A stretch of 64,000 nt of DNA from Asbonarchaeum sp964517675 (GCA_964517675.1 CAZFEL010000004.1:1-64000), one strand, 5' to 3'. Positions 14,898 to 22,565 are shown, counted from the stretch's first letter. Notes: generated by a model from the sequence alone, not told the origin. A program made the numbers and translations.

Positions 14898-15473
14898 TCA
14901 GCTGAGGAGGTACCTGAGTAGGGGGTGATGCTGGACGATATCGGTCTCCAGCAGGCGCTTGTCCAGTCCGAAAAAGCGGCCGGCGCCTGTGACAGCGATG
15001 ATGAGGAACAGGAGGAGGTAGACCATGTCGCTGTTGAGGAGGCCGTGACTCCAGTCGGCGTTGCCGTAGTAGAAAAGCACCATCATGAAGGCACCGATGG
15101 AGCTGAACAGCCTGGTTGCGCCCCCTGTCAGGACAGCGAGACCGACGGCGATCTCTGTCACGACGACGAGCGGACCGATGAACGACAGGCCGGCGAGGAT
15201 GTGGACTACGGGCTCGACGAGGTAGGAGAAAGCCGTCATGAGGGCGGCACACGGCAACTCGAGGAGACCAGGAAGTGAGGTGCTGATCTCCGGGGTGGAA
15301 AGTGGTGTTGCCTCTGTCAGGTAGGTGGACGCGTAGCCGTAGGACAGTCCGTCCGTCAGGAGCTTGCTGAGACCGGAGTACAGGAACAGCCAGCCCATGA
15401 TGAGCCGGACGGCCAGGATGCCGTACTGTTCGGTCTCTCTACCATCACTGTCCGCTATTGTCGGGAGGGCCAT
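14898..15473 (-). CDS. DoxX-family membrane protein
   Basis: A 191-residue protein with four main hydrophobic helices. It carries DoxX/TQO features: RLIMGWLFLYSGLSKL in the first helix, VVVTEIAVGLAVLTGGATRL in the third and FMMVLFYYGNADW in the fourth. DoxX proteins are quinone-linked oxidoreductase subunits or partners in thiol-stress complexes; which role applies here is not visible. It opens the operon with VKOR, the thioredoxin-fold protein and CcdA, so a part in envelope thiol redox is the best inference. A TATA-like box lies about 25 bases upstream. Confidence 0.85.
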   Translation of the reverse strand: MALPTIADSDGRETEQYGILAVRLIMGWLFLYSGLSKLLTDGLSYGYASTYLTEATPLSTPEISTSLPGLLELPCAALMTAFSYLVEPVVHILAGLSFIGPLVVVTEIAVGLAVLTGGATRLFSSIGAFMMVLFYYGNADWSHGLLNSDMVYLLLFLIIAVTGAGRFFGLDKRLLETDIVQHHPLLRYLLS

Positions 15474-15497
15474 CGGTGACAGCTAGGGGGCGTGTGA

Positions 15498-15505
15498 AAT
15501 TAAAC
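15498..15505 (-). promoter_or_regulatory. TATA box for the doxX-vkor-thioredoxin-ccdA operon
   Basis: Reverse-strand GTTTAATT lies about 25-32 bases upstream of the doxX start at 15473. Confidence 0.45.
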
Positions 15506-15605
15506 CTGTCTCTATGTCCGCTAGGGAGGCGGTGCGTGATGCTGTCCGGGGGAGGAGCCCTCTGTCACAGATGCGGCTGTGACCTTTCGATGGCTGTCTC
15601 AGTCC

Positions 15606-15614
15606 GTTTTTTAA
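15606..15614 (+). promoter_or_regulatory. TATA box for the gene at 15638
   Basis: TTTTTTAAC lies 24-32 bases upstream of the ATG at 15638. Together with the box at 15498 it leaves about 100 bases between two divergent promoters (15506-15605); I see no further feature there. Confidence 0.45.
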
Positions 15615-15637
15615 CGTAGTGTCCCCTATACAGGTGT

Positions 15638-16159
15638 ATGAATGTCCCTGACCTGTACCCGGAGGACCATGCGGTAGATCAGGCCTCGTACTGCATCCTC
15701 CTCCGGCTGGTGGAGGCGGACGATCCGCTGTGGAAGCGGGAGCTGACCCGCAGGCTGAACGACTGGAGGACGGGTGGGCTGTGCCCGCTGAACATCGACG
15801 ATCCGGTCAACGTCCAAACGGTGAGCCGGAAGGTCGACGATCTGGAGGAGGCAGACCTCCTCGAGACGGCCGTGACGTATCCGGAGGATCTGAGACGGTA
15901 CGTGGAAGCCTACAGGGTCACAGGAGACGGCCGTGTTGCCCTCGAGGAGGTCTCTGATCTGATCCTGGAGGAGCTGCTGGCGCTGTACGCTGAGCGATGC
16001 GCGCGTTCTGAATCCCTGTCCCTGGCCGATGGATTGCCGGAGCGGCTGGCGGAGAACGCGACGATGGATATCGAGGCCAGGACGATCGATTCACTTGAGG
16101 CGGAGTTCCGATCGCGTCTCGATGGTTCCTTCGAGGGACGCTTGACGGTTGAGGGTTAG
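15638..16159 (+). CDS. Winged-helix regulator-like protein
   Basis: A 173-residue protein. The N-terminal 90 residues look like a winged helix: SYCILLRLVEADDPLWKREL, a recognition-helix region VNVQTVSRKVDDLEEADLLE, and a wing strand YRVTGDGRVALEEV. The C-terminal half is helical and acidic. It is divergent from the redox operon, so it could control it, though no operator is seen. It converges on the FMN reductase gene with a four-base overlap. Confidence 0.6.
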   Translation: MNVPDLYPEDHAVDQASYCILLRLVEADDPLWKRELTRRLNDWRTGGLCPLNIDDPVNVQTVSRKVDDLEEADLLETAVTYPEDLRRYVEAYRVTGDGRVALEEVSDLILEELLALYAERCARSESLSLADGLPERLAENATMDIEARTIDSLEAEFRSRLDGSFEGRLTVEG

Positions 16160-16686
16160 TTGGGCTGTCTGGTCCGCTCTATGGTGGCATCGATGACGGC
16201 TTCGACCCGCTCACGGACATCGCTGTCGGTGAGATCGCCGTCCTGGAAGTGCTGGTTGCTGGCGAAGGCGGATTCTGGGACTGTCTCGACACCGAAGTAC
16301 GTCATCAGGCTCCGTAGTTCTCGTTGGACCATGAGGAATCCCTTCATGGTCCCTCCTTTGCCCATCAAGCCGGCGAAGTCGCCGTTGAATGTGCCGGGGG
16401 GAATGAGATCGATCATGTTCTTGAAGACGCCGGCGTATGACCAGTTGTACACCGGGACACAGAAGGCGTAGGCGTCTGCGGTGCTGATGGCGTCCTGCCA
16501 CCTGCTGACGTCCTCGTTGTACGCATCCCAGTCCCTGGCATCGCAGAGCTGCCAGTCGATGTCCCGCGGGTCGATGAGGGTGACATCGATGTCGTTGTGT
16601 TCGCTGGCATGATTGGCGGCGTGGTCCGCCATGATGGCGGACTGTGAGGTGTCCGAGAGGCTGCCGGATGCGATCAGAAGGTCCAT
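16156..16686 (-). CDS. NAD(P)H-dependent FMN reductase (flavodoxin-like)
   Basis: A 176-residue flavodoxin-fold protein. The phosphate-binding loop at the first strand reads LLIASGSLSDTSQSA (residues 3-17), matching the GSxRxxSxN loop of the FMN_red family although the Arg is lost. The second isoalloxazine-binding segment CVPVYNWSYAGVFKNMIDLI (about 76-95) and the GKGGTMKGFLMVQRELRS strand-turn-helix also fit. It should transfer hydride from NAD(P)H to a bound flavin. A TATA-like box lies about 25 bases upstream. Confidence 0.82.
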   Translation of the reverse strand: MDLLIASGSLSDTSQSAIMADHAANHASEHNDIDVTLIDPRDIDWQLCDARDWDAYNEDVSRWQDAISTADAYAFCVPVYNWSYAGVFKNMIDLIPPGTFNGDFAGLMGKGGTMKGFLMVQRELRSLMTYFGVETVPESAFASNQHFQDGDLTDSDVRERVEAVIDATIERTRQPN

Positions 16687-16707
16687 GTATCGGCTGTCCT
16701 GTCGAAC

Positions 16708-16715
16708 GTTTTAAG
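16708..16715 (-). promoter_or_regulatory. TATA box for the FMN reductase gene
   Basis: Reverse-strand CTTAAAAC lies 22-29 bases upstream of the ATG at 16686. Confidence 0.45.
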
Positions 16716-16750
16716 GGTTGAGGGGAACAATAGGCCCCGGGTGGAGACAC

Positions 16751-17143
16751 GTGGGCTACACGATACCGGACGGGGCTGCCGACATCGAGGTCGATGAGGC
16801 AGCATCGGATGTCTATGATTTCGTGCGTGAAAACGAGGATGGTTTCTACGGTGTTCCTGACGAGCCCGGCGTTGCGCTGGCCGAGATAGGGAGGGAGATC
16901 GATCTCGAGCCGGGCCAGGCACGGCGATCCCTGGAGAAGCTTCGGGAGGCAGGCTTGCTGGAGCGTGAGGTCCACAAGATGGGTGAGCTGGCGATCGACC
17001 AGAAGCCGGCCTACGATGCGATAACGGACCACAACGATCGACTGCCTGAAGGCGAGTTCGACAGGGCGTATGCGATCGATGATGTCTACAGCACGACGGC
17101 GTTCGTCTCGGAGACTGACATCGTCAACGGACTGACGGAGTGA
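16751..17143 (+). CDS. Winged-helix DNA-binding-like protein
   Basis: A 130-residue protein with a helix-turn-helix core: VALAEIGREIDLEPGQARRS then LEKLREAGLLEREVHKMGEL, the usual recognition helix followed by a beta wing. The start is a GTG at 16751, six bases after GGGTGGA; upstream in-frame codons give only a TTG. It lies one base before the next gene, also winged-helix-like, so they form a two-gene operon divergent from the FMN reductase gene. Confidence 0.6.
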   Translation: MGYTIPDGAADIEVDEAASDVYDFVRENEDGFYGVPDEPGVALAEIGREIDLEPGQARRSLEKLREAGLLEREVHKMGELAIDQKPAYDAITDHNDRLPEGEFDRAYAIDDVYSTTAFVSETDIVNGLTE

Positions 17144-17144
17144 G

Positions 17145-17783
17145 ATGATGCGGTACGACGACCGGTCGGCGGAGCTGCGGACGCTGGAGTACCTGGAGGC
17201 AGCGGGCAACGCCTCCCGCGAGGAGATCCGGCAGTGGACGGATCTTGACGAGGACGATGTCCACGAGGCCGTCTACCGGCTCCGGGAGGACGATGTCGTC
17301 TTCGAGTACGGGGCCGACGTGATGATCTCCTGGCGGGTCCCGGATCCTGCCGATGTCCGCGACGTGCTGGCCGATGCGGAGACCGCTGTGCTCTATTCGT
17401 TCATCAAGGACAACGATGAGGCCACCCATACGGACTACGACATCGATGGTGTCCCGCTTTCAGGTATCCTCGAGGAGTACGGTATCGAGGCGGACGATCC
17501 GTTCATGCCGGGAGGTGATGACGGGGAGAACCCCATCTATGGACGTCTCCGTGATCTCGAGACCGCTGGCCTGATCGACCGGAAGGGGTTCGATGCCGCC
17601 TGTGGCAATGACGTCGGGTGGAAGGGAGGCGTGATGCAGCGTCTCGTCGACCTCCTCAGGTCAGGTGGTAGTGCGGATCGTGAGGTCAACTTCGAGGAGG
17701 CCTGGGGTGATGCCGGAGCGGTCTATACCGCGGCGGAGATTTCTGGGGTCCATGAACAACTCCTCGATGACCTGCTCGAGTGA
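17145..17783 (+). CDS. Protein with two winged-helix-like units
   Basis: A 212-residue protein. Residues 5-60 form one HTH unit (LRTLEYLEAAGNASREEIRQ, then DVHEAVYRLREDDVVFEYGA). A second region, about 85-150, has ILEEYGIEADD and IYGRLRDLETAGLIDRKGF, again a helix followed by an AGLI turn as in winged helices. The end is acidic. The ATG-ATG at 17145-17150 sits one base after the upstream stop. Likely a partner regulator of the preceding protein; target unknown. Confidence 0.6.
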   Translation: MMRYDDRSAELRTLEYLEAAGNASREEIRQWTDLDEDDVHEAVYRLREDDVVFEYGADVMISWRVPDPADVRDVLADAETAVLYSFIKDNDEATHTDYDIDGVPLSGILEEYGIEADDPFMPGGDDGENPIYGRLRDLETAGLIDRKGFDAACGNDVGWKGGVMQRLVDLLRSGGSADREVNFEEAWGDAGAVYTAAEISGVHEQLLDDLLE

Positions 17784-17840
17784 GGGTCAGTCCTTTTTGA
17801 TGTGTCTCCCGTCCCCGTCGAGGTACGAGATGTCCGCTGC

Positions 17841-18713
17841 TCAGATTTCCTCTGGTGAGGAATCTGATCGAGCACCATCCCCGCGGTGGATGGTGCGCTG
17901 GGGGAACGGGATGGTGATGTCTTCCTCGCCGAATTGCTTCTTGATGGTTTCCCGGAGGTCTGTCCCTGCCTGCCAGGCGTCGCCCCTGTCGTGGGACCAG
18001 ATCCTGAGTTCAAGGAGGACGCCTGAGTCCCCGAGGTCCTTGGTGATGACGCTGGATTCGCCTTTCGTGGTCAGATCGTGGCTGTCGGCTTCCTCGAGGA
18101 TGATCTCTTTGGCGCGGTCGATGTCATCGCGGTACGAGATCGGTATCTCGACCCGGAACCGGGATTTCTCGTCGATGATGGAGTAGTTCTTGATGTTGTC
18201 GTTGAGTATCTTGGTGTTCGGGACGATGACCCGCTCGTTGTCGGGTGTCTGGATGACGGTGTGCCTGAGGGTGATGTCCTCGACGGTACCGTACTGGGTA
18301 CTTGCCTCGATCTTGTCACCGACCCTGAACGGGTTGAAGATGGCGATGAAGATGCCGGAGATGATGTTGGAGAATGCCTCCTGGGCGGCGAATCCGACGA
18401 CGATGCCGAGGAAACCGGCGGAGGCGAAAAGAGCATACGAGATCCGGCGGAGGCCGGGTACGGTGTGGACGAGAAGGGCAGCACCCATGATGTAGATTCC
18501 GGCATTCATGAACCGTTTGAGGAGGGTATAGGAGGTCTTGCTGATCTCCATGTCCTTCGAGGCTGACTTGAGCCGGTCTTCCAGCCGTGATTTGAGCATC
18601 CTGTCGAAGAACTTTGACGTCAGGACCGTGCCGACGACGATGCCGGCGAGCTTGAGGAGGAGGATGGTCTCGCCGCGGTAGGGTTCGACTGCCGTCAGGA
18701 AGGACTCGAGCAT
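17841..18713 (-). CDS. mscS: MscS-family mechanosensitive channel
   Basis: A 290-residue membrane protein with three N-terminal helices. The pore-lining TM3 reads AGFLGIVVGFAAQEAFSNII, then SGIFIAIFNPFRVGDKIEA, the signature turn into the beta domain, followed by YGTVEDITLRHTVIQTPDNE and VIVPNTKILND. The C-terminal alpha/beta vestibule is complete. MscS channels open under membrane tension and release solutes during hypo-osmotic shock, fitting a halophile. The TATA box at 18735 is 22-30 bases upstream of the chosen ATG and rules out the longer frame. Confidence 0.92.
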   Translation of the reverse strand: MLESFLTAVEPYRGETILLLKLAGIVVGTVLTSKFFDRMLKSRLEDRLKSASKDMEISKTSYTLLKRFMNAGIYIMGAALLVHTVPGLRRISYALFASAGFLGIVVGFAAQEAFSNIISGIFIAIFNPFRVGDKIEASTQYGTVEDITLRHTVIQTPDNERVIVPNTKILNDNIKNYSIIDEKSRFRVEIPISYRDDIDRAKEIILEEADSHDLTTKGESSVITKDLGDSGVLLELRIWSHDRGDAWQAGTDLRETIKKQFGEEDITIPFPQRTIHRGDGARSDSSPEEI

Positions 18714-18734
18714 GGAGGGGTCTTGCCCCCGGAC

Positions 18735-18743
18735 CCATAAATA
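18735..18743 (-). promoter_or_regulatory. TATA box for the mscS gene
   Basis: Reverse-strand GTATTTATG lies 22-30 bases upstream of the ATG at 18713. Confidence 0.5.
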
Positions 18744-18745
18744 CG

Positions 18746-19060
18746 TCACGCCTGCCGGAGGGCGCGGAGGACGGTGAGGGCACAGTCCTTCCTGGCAGGG
18801 CTGAGTTCCCAGCCGAGGGCCTCGAGGAATGCCTCAGCGTCCATCTCCTGTAGATAGGCGGGATCTATCTGGTCACACAGCTCCGTGACCTTTGCGGTGG
18901 CGGCCCGGCAGACCAGGCAGCCGTCGACGGCGATATCGACCGGTTGGAGGGACCGGACCGCGACCCTGTCACCGCAGCTCCCGTTCTCGGTGGCATCGTC
19001 GTTCTCCCGGATCGCGGGGAGGTCCTGTTTTGCGTGTTCGATCAGGTCGTTATCGTACAT
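18746..19060 (-). CDS. sufU: SufU/NifU-like iron-sulfur scaffold, short form
   Basis: A 104-residue protein that keeps the three Fe-S/zinc ligand positions of the IscU/SufU fold: CGD (Cys29 and Asp31), DGCLVC (Cys48, with an extra Cys51) and ARKDCALTVLRAL (Cys93). The family is usually 130-150 residues; here the N-terminal strand region is missing. SufU accepts sulfur from SufS or acts as the scaffold for cluster assembly. Its start lies inside the last codons of sufS (11-base overlap), so the pair is translationally coupled. The extra Cys51 within CLVC is unusual. Confidence 0.78.
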   Translation of the reverse strand: MYDNDLIEHAKQDLPAIRENDDATENGSCGDRVAVRSLQPVDIAVDGCLVCRAATAKVTELCDQIDPAYLQEMDAEAFLEALGWELSPARKDCALTVLRALRQA

Positions 19061-20252
19061 CGGGCAGGTCCTCGATGGCGTCTTTGATGGACTCTACAGC
19101 GGTTTCGATTGTGTCCCCGGTGGTGTAGATGTAGGTGCTCAGCCGGACAGTGCCCTTGATACCGAGGGTCTCGATCAGCGGTCGCGAGCAGTGATCCCCG
19201 GCCCTGACCTCGATACCACGCTGGTCGAGGTAGGAGGCGATGTCGTGGGGGTGGATGCCCTCGACTGTAACGGAGACCGTGCCGGTGTCCGGCGGTCCGC
19301 CGACGGTGCTGACCCTCTCGATCTGCTGGAGCCGGTTGTGGGCCTGAATGGCGAGGCCGCGGGTGTGATCGTGGACAGCGTCCATCCCGAGGTCCTCGAG
19401 GTACGCGATTGCGGCACCGAAGCCGGCGATGGCATCAACAGGCAGGGTCCCTGCCTCATGGCGGTGTGGTGGGTCACGGTATATCGGTCCGGCGGGATCG
19501 GTGACCATGCCGCCGCCGGTCCGTGCTGGTTCCATCTCCGCGAGGAGGTCATCGCTACCATAGAGGACTCCGAGCCCTGGTGTCCCGAGCATTTTGTGCG
19601 GAGAGAACGCCGCGAGGTCGATCCCGATGTCGCAGAGATCGACAGGGACATGTGGGACGCTCTGGGCGGCGTCCATGACGGTGTGGGTTGCCTGCTGTCC
19701 GCGTTCGAGTATCTCTTCGATCCGGAACATCCGGCCTGTGACGTTGCAGGCATGCGGGAACGCGAGGACGTGGGTATCGGCATCGACCTTTTCCTCGAGG
19801 TCCTGGAGGTCGATGCTGCCGTCTTTGTTGACCGCGACGGTGCGGAGTTTTGCCCCTGTCCGCTGGGCTGCCTGCTTCCAGGGCAGGTGGTTGGCGTGGT
19901 GGTCGGCGGCGGTGATGACGATGTTTTTATCGGTCATCTCGTCGTGACAGAGGCTCATGGCGGCCTGGTTGATGCTGTCGGTCGCGCTGTGGGTGAACAC
20001 GATCTCGCCTGGATCGGTGCCGAGGAACCGGGCGGCCTGCTCGCGGACGGTCTCGACGGTATGGCGGGCCTGATGGCTGAGTGTGTGGACGCCCCTGCCC
20101 GGGTTACCGTGCCGTTTTAGTTCGTCTGAGACGGCCTCGATGACCTGCCGCGGGATCAGGGAGGTGGCCGCGGAATCGAGATAGACAAGCTCCTGGCCGT
20201 TGACGGTGGTCTCGAGGGCGGGGAAGTCCGTCCTGATGCTGTCCGGGTCCAT
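19050..20252 (-). CDS. sufS: Cysteine desulfurase SufS
   Basis: A 400-residue PLP enzyme of group II. The PLP lysine is in FSPHKMLGTPGLGVLYG (about residue 220), the cofactor His in ADHHANHLPW, the Asp in TVMDAAQSVPH, and the catalytic persulfide Cys in RAGDHCSRP (about residue 356). It takes sulfur from cysteine for Fe-S clusters. The ATG at 20252 follows the stop of the SufB/D-like gene by one base (TGA-G-ATG). Full length and all catalytic residues present. Confidence 0.94.
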   Translation of the reverse strand: MDPDSIRTDFPALETTVNGQELVYLDSAATSLIPRQVIEAVSDELKRHGNPGRGVHTLSHQARHTVETVREQAARFLGTDPGEIVFTHSATDSINQAAMSLCHDEMTDKNIVITAADHHANHLPWKQAAQRTGAKLRTVAVNKDGSIDLQDLEEKVDADTHVLAFPHACNVTGRMFRIEEILERGQQATHTVMDAAQSVPHVPVDLCDIGIDLAAFSPHKMLGTPGLGVLYGSDDLLAEMEPARTGGGMVTDPAGPIYRDPPHRHEAGTLPVDAIAGFGAAIAYLEDLGMDAVHDHTRGLAIQAHNRLQQIERVSTVGGPPDTGTVSVTVEGIHPHDIASYLDQRGIEVRAGDHCSRPLIETLGIKGTVRLSTYIYTTGDTIETAVESIKDAIEDLPDVR

Positions 20253-20253
20253 C

Positions 20254-21057
20254 TCACTCACCGAGCCCGAGTATGTGGTCGATCTCGGTCCTGTATTCTG
20301 GTGGGAGGTTTGTGAGTGAATCGGCCGCGTGATCGATCGGCTCGCCGGGGCTGTCTGTCATATCGGTGAGCCGGAACCTATCTGTCTGGAACGCTGTCTC
20401 GGGTGTGAGGACACGGGAGGGTCCATCGGCCTCGATGATGGTCCGTGGTGCCTTGAGGAAGTGATCGATCGGTGTTGTACCGATTGTCCGTGTTGAATCG
20501 AGCAGGAGGGTGTCTCTCCAGTGCTGGAGACTGCCGTACCGGAGTTCGGCATCGCCGGCATCGATGATGGTCGACCCTGCCCGGAAGGGACGGGAGCGTG
20601 GGGCTGAACAGCCCTCGACAACGGTCGCTTTGGCCTTCTCTGTGGCCTGGACGATGATGAGATCGATCTTCGGGCTGGCAAAGCCCTGCAGGACGGGCTG
20701 GATGACAGTGTCCTCCGGTTCCTCGATGCGGATGTGGACGCCGTTGGTGAAAAATGCCTGACAGAGCCGCTGTACTTGGGTGCCTGGTTCCGGGATGTCC
20801 TCGAGGACGGATGGATCGTCGCTGACGGCGTCTGTGAGTGTCTGTATCCGGGTGGTGTCGTTCATCCGGTCCTGGAGCCGGTCCCATACCTCCTGGGAGA
20901 CGTCGATACGGTCGCCGCCGTGGTGCGTGTATGCCTGCTCGAGGTTGTCGGCGATCGCTGGATCGAGGTCGCTGGCGACCTGTTGTCTATGTTCTTTGAG
21001 GCGTTCTGGCTCATCGTGGCTATCTGCTATCCGCCTTGCGAGCCGTTCGGGTTGCAT
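20254..21057 (-). CDS. SufB/SufD-family scaffold protein, short
   Basis: A 267-residue protein, against about 400-480 for SufB and SufD. The middle has the right-handed beta-helix pattern of the family: FFTNGVHIRIEEPEDTVIQP, KIDLIIVQATEKAKATVVEG, and IIDAGDAELRYGSLQHWRDT (compare the D.A..RY.SVQNW of SufB). The C-terminal helical cap DHAADSLTNLPPEYRTEIDH is shortened. It starts the operon SufB/D-like, SufS, SufU. No sufC ATPase gene is in this operon; the partner must be elsewhere or absent. Confidence 0.75.
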   Translation of the reverse strand: MQPERLARRIADSHDEPERLKEHRQQVASDLDPAIADNLEQAYTHHGGDRIDVSQEVWDRLQDRMNDTTRIQTLTDAVSDDPSVLEDIPEPGTQVQRLCQAFFTNGVHIRIEEPEDTVIQPVLQGFASPKIDLIIVQATEKAKATVVEGCSAPRSRPFRAGSTIIDAGDAELRYGSLQHWRDTLLLDSTRTIGTTPIDHFLKAPRTIIEADGPSRVLTPETAFQTDRFRLTDMTDSPGEPIDHAADSLTNLPPEYRTEIDHILGLGE

Positions 21058-21091
21058 CGGGGAGAAAGAAAGGAATGGAACAGGAGGGGCC

Positions 21092-21640
21092 CTACAGTTC
21101 GTCGGGCCGCCTCATCTGTTCGTCATCGACGCCGAGGTCGTTCTCGAGTTCCTCCTCGGTGGCTGGGGCGTCGAGGTCCTCGTCCTCGCGATCGTCGTCG
21201 ACCTCGTCTTTGTCGTATCGGTCATCCTCGTCCTGATTGGAATCGCCTTCCTGCTCAGGCTCGTCCATCTCTGCGTCCTCGGATCCTGGGCCGTCCCATT
21301 CTTCGTCACTGTCCGGCTCTCCGAGGGTCTCGTCGGGTTCGAGGTCGTCTTCGTCTTCTTCGACCTCGTCTTTGTCGTATCGGTCTTCGTCGTCTGTCTC
21401 GAGCTCGCTCTCGTCGACATCGCGGTCGATTACCTCTGCGAACGCGAACTTGCGGCCGACGGAGTTCACTTCGACCCTGACGGTCTCGCCGACTTCTGTC
21501 TCGGGGACGAAGACGACGAACCCTTCGACGCGGGCGATACCGTCTCCCTTGGAGCCAAGGTCCTCGACCTTGATGGTGTATGTTTTGCCTTCTTCGACGG
21601 GCTTGTCATACCCTTCATCCTCATCATCGTCATATGCCAT
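21092..21640 (-). CDS. TRAM-domain protein with a long acidic tail
   Basis: A 182-residue protein. Residues 15-70 form a TRAM domain: TYTIKVEDLGSKGDGIARVE, GFVVFVPETEVGETVRVEVN and KFAFAEVID. TRAM domains are small beta-barrels that bind RNA; free-standing archaeal ones act as RNA chaperones. The remaining 110 residues are almost only Asp, Glu, Pro and Ser, with two near-identical blocks DRYDKDEV, and are surely disordered. The start follows AGGTGTTGTACC. The TATA box TTTTATAAA is 41-49 bases upstream. Confidence 0.85.
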   Translation of the reverse strand: MAYDDDEDEGYDKPVEEGKTYTIKVEDLGSKGDGIARVEGFVVFVPETEVGETVRVEVNSVGRKFAFAEVIDRDVDESELETDDEDRYDKDEVEEDEDDLEPDETLGEPDSDEEWDGPGSEDAEMDEPEQEGDSNQDEDDRYDKDEVDDDREDEDLDAPATEEELENDLGVDDEQMRRPDEL

Positions 21641-21680
21641 GGTACAACACCTGGAACGTGTGAACAGATTGACGACGAGC

Positions 21681-21689
21681 TTTATAAAA
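21681..21689 (-). promoter_or_regulatory. TATA box for the TRAM-domain gene
   Basis: Reverse-strand TTTTATAAA lies 41-49 bases upstream of the ATG at 21640, allowing a short leader with a ribosome-binding site. Confidence 0.5.
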
Positions 21690-21733
21690 CAGCAGGGGTC
21701 TGCCGCAGACAGCGGCCGTGGTGCGGGCAACGC

Positions 21734-21740
21734 ATTTATA
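21734..21740 (+). promoter_or_regulatory. TATA box for the HIT-like gene at 21763
   Basis: ATTTATA lies 23-29 bases upstream of the ATG at 21763; it is divergent from the TRAM promoter about 50 bases away. Confidence 0.5.
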
Positions 21741-21762
21741 CGAGGAGCGGTTATGAGCTGTT

Positions 21763-22329
21763 ATGCCGCCGGGTCATGGGGATCAGTGCATCTTCTGCCA
21801 GCTTCTCGAAAGTCCCGATGAGACGTTCACGATCCATGAGACGGACGATGTCCGGGCCTGGCTGGATATCAATCCGCGTGCCCGGGGCCACACGATGGTG
21901 GTGCCGAAGGACCACGCGGCGTCCCCGGAGGATCTTGGCGAGACGCTAACGGAGCTGTTCAACGTGGCCCGGATCGTAGGCGAGAAGGCGAAAAACGGGC
22001 TTGGGGCGGATGGCTATTCAGTCGTGATGAACGATGGCGAGGCGGCAGGCCAGAAGGTCCCACACTTCTACATGATCGTGTTCCCGCGGTTCGTGGGGGA
22101 GCAGAACGAGGGAACCCCGACGGGTGCGATCTTCCCGCCGATGGAGGACATGGACGAGAGCGATATGGCTGAGATCCACGAACAGATGGAGGATGCGTCG
22201 TACAATGATTTCTCCGGGTCACACACGACGACCTACCACGAGGAGGTCCGTGAAGGCTCTGAATCTGATGAAGACGATTCCTCGGAAGGTCACGGGTTCA
22301 GGAAGAAAGATCCTGCTGAGTTCAGGTAG
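21763..22329 (+). CDS. HIT-family protein with a degenerate histidine triad
   Basis: A 188-residue HIT-fold protein. The N-terminal zinc knuckle CIFC (9-12), VRAWLDINPRARGHTMVVPK and YSVVMNDGEAAGQKV all match HIT hydrolases. The triad normally reads HxHxH before IPR, but here it reads VPHFYMIVFPR: the first His stays, the second (nucleophile) is Tyr and the third is Ile. Nucleotide hydrolysis by the standard route is therefore unlikely. A 40-residue acidic tail follows. A second, canonical HIT gene is at 62839. Possible roles are nucleotide binding without catalysis, or chemistry using the Tyr. Confidence 0.82.
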   Translation: MPPGHGDQCIFCQLLESPDETFTIHETDDVRAWLDINPRARGHTMVVPKDHAASPEDLGETLTELFNVARIVGEKAKNGLGADGYSVVMNDGEAAGQKVPHFYMIVFPRFVGEQNEGTPTGAIFPPMEDMDESDMAEIHEQMEDASYNDFSGSHTTTYHEEVREGSESDEDDSSEGHGFRKKDPAEFR

Positions 22330-22395
22330 GCTGCCATGACCTGACCGGGGCTATCGGGACCTGGCTGCTGGAGGCTGTCCGGTGGGTCGACCGTC

Positions 22396-22545
22396 TCAGA
22401 GGACGCCGCCTATGACCAGCCCGACGATGACGCCGATGAAAAAGAGGAAGATGCCGGTCCCGGCCTGCTCGTGGATGCACATGTTCTTGCTCTCTTCCCC
22501 GAGCGATTCAGTATCGGCCGAGCATTTGGGGCATATATTTGCCAT
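22396..22545 (-). CDS. Small zinc-ribbon protein with one membrane helix
   Basis: A 49-residue protein. It begins MANICPKCSAD, continues to a second ligand pair CIH (Cys23, His25), and ends in a hydrophobic helix of about 20 residues (GIFLFFIGVIVGLVIGGVL). This makes a CxxC...CxH mini-ribbon tethered to the membrane. A TATA-like ATAAACC lies about 25 bases upstream (22566-22572). No family recognised. It is below the usual length limit for gene calling. Confidence 0.65.
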   Translation of the reverse strand: MANICPKCSADTESLGEESKNMCIHEQAGTGIFLFFIGVIVGLVIGGVL

Positions 22546-22565
22546 ACTGTAGTACTGTGGTCCCG

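Noticed and set aside
16211..17209. 332-codon reverse frame across the FMN reductase and the following winged-helix gene
   Set aside because: It is Arg- and His-rich, out of frame with the FMN reductase, antisense to the next gene, and lacks any recognisable domain.
18885..20120. 411-codon forward frame opposite sufS and sufU
   Set aside because: SufS and SufU have full catalytic motifs on the other strand; the antisense frame has none.
21092..21640. Repeated acidic blocks in the TRAM protein as a tandem DNA repeat or CRISPR-like array
   Set aside because: The two DRYDKDEV blocks are part of a low-complexity protein tail; spacing is not regular and there are no spacers.
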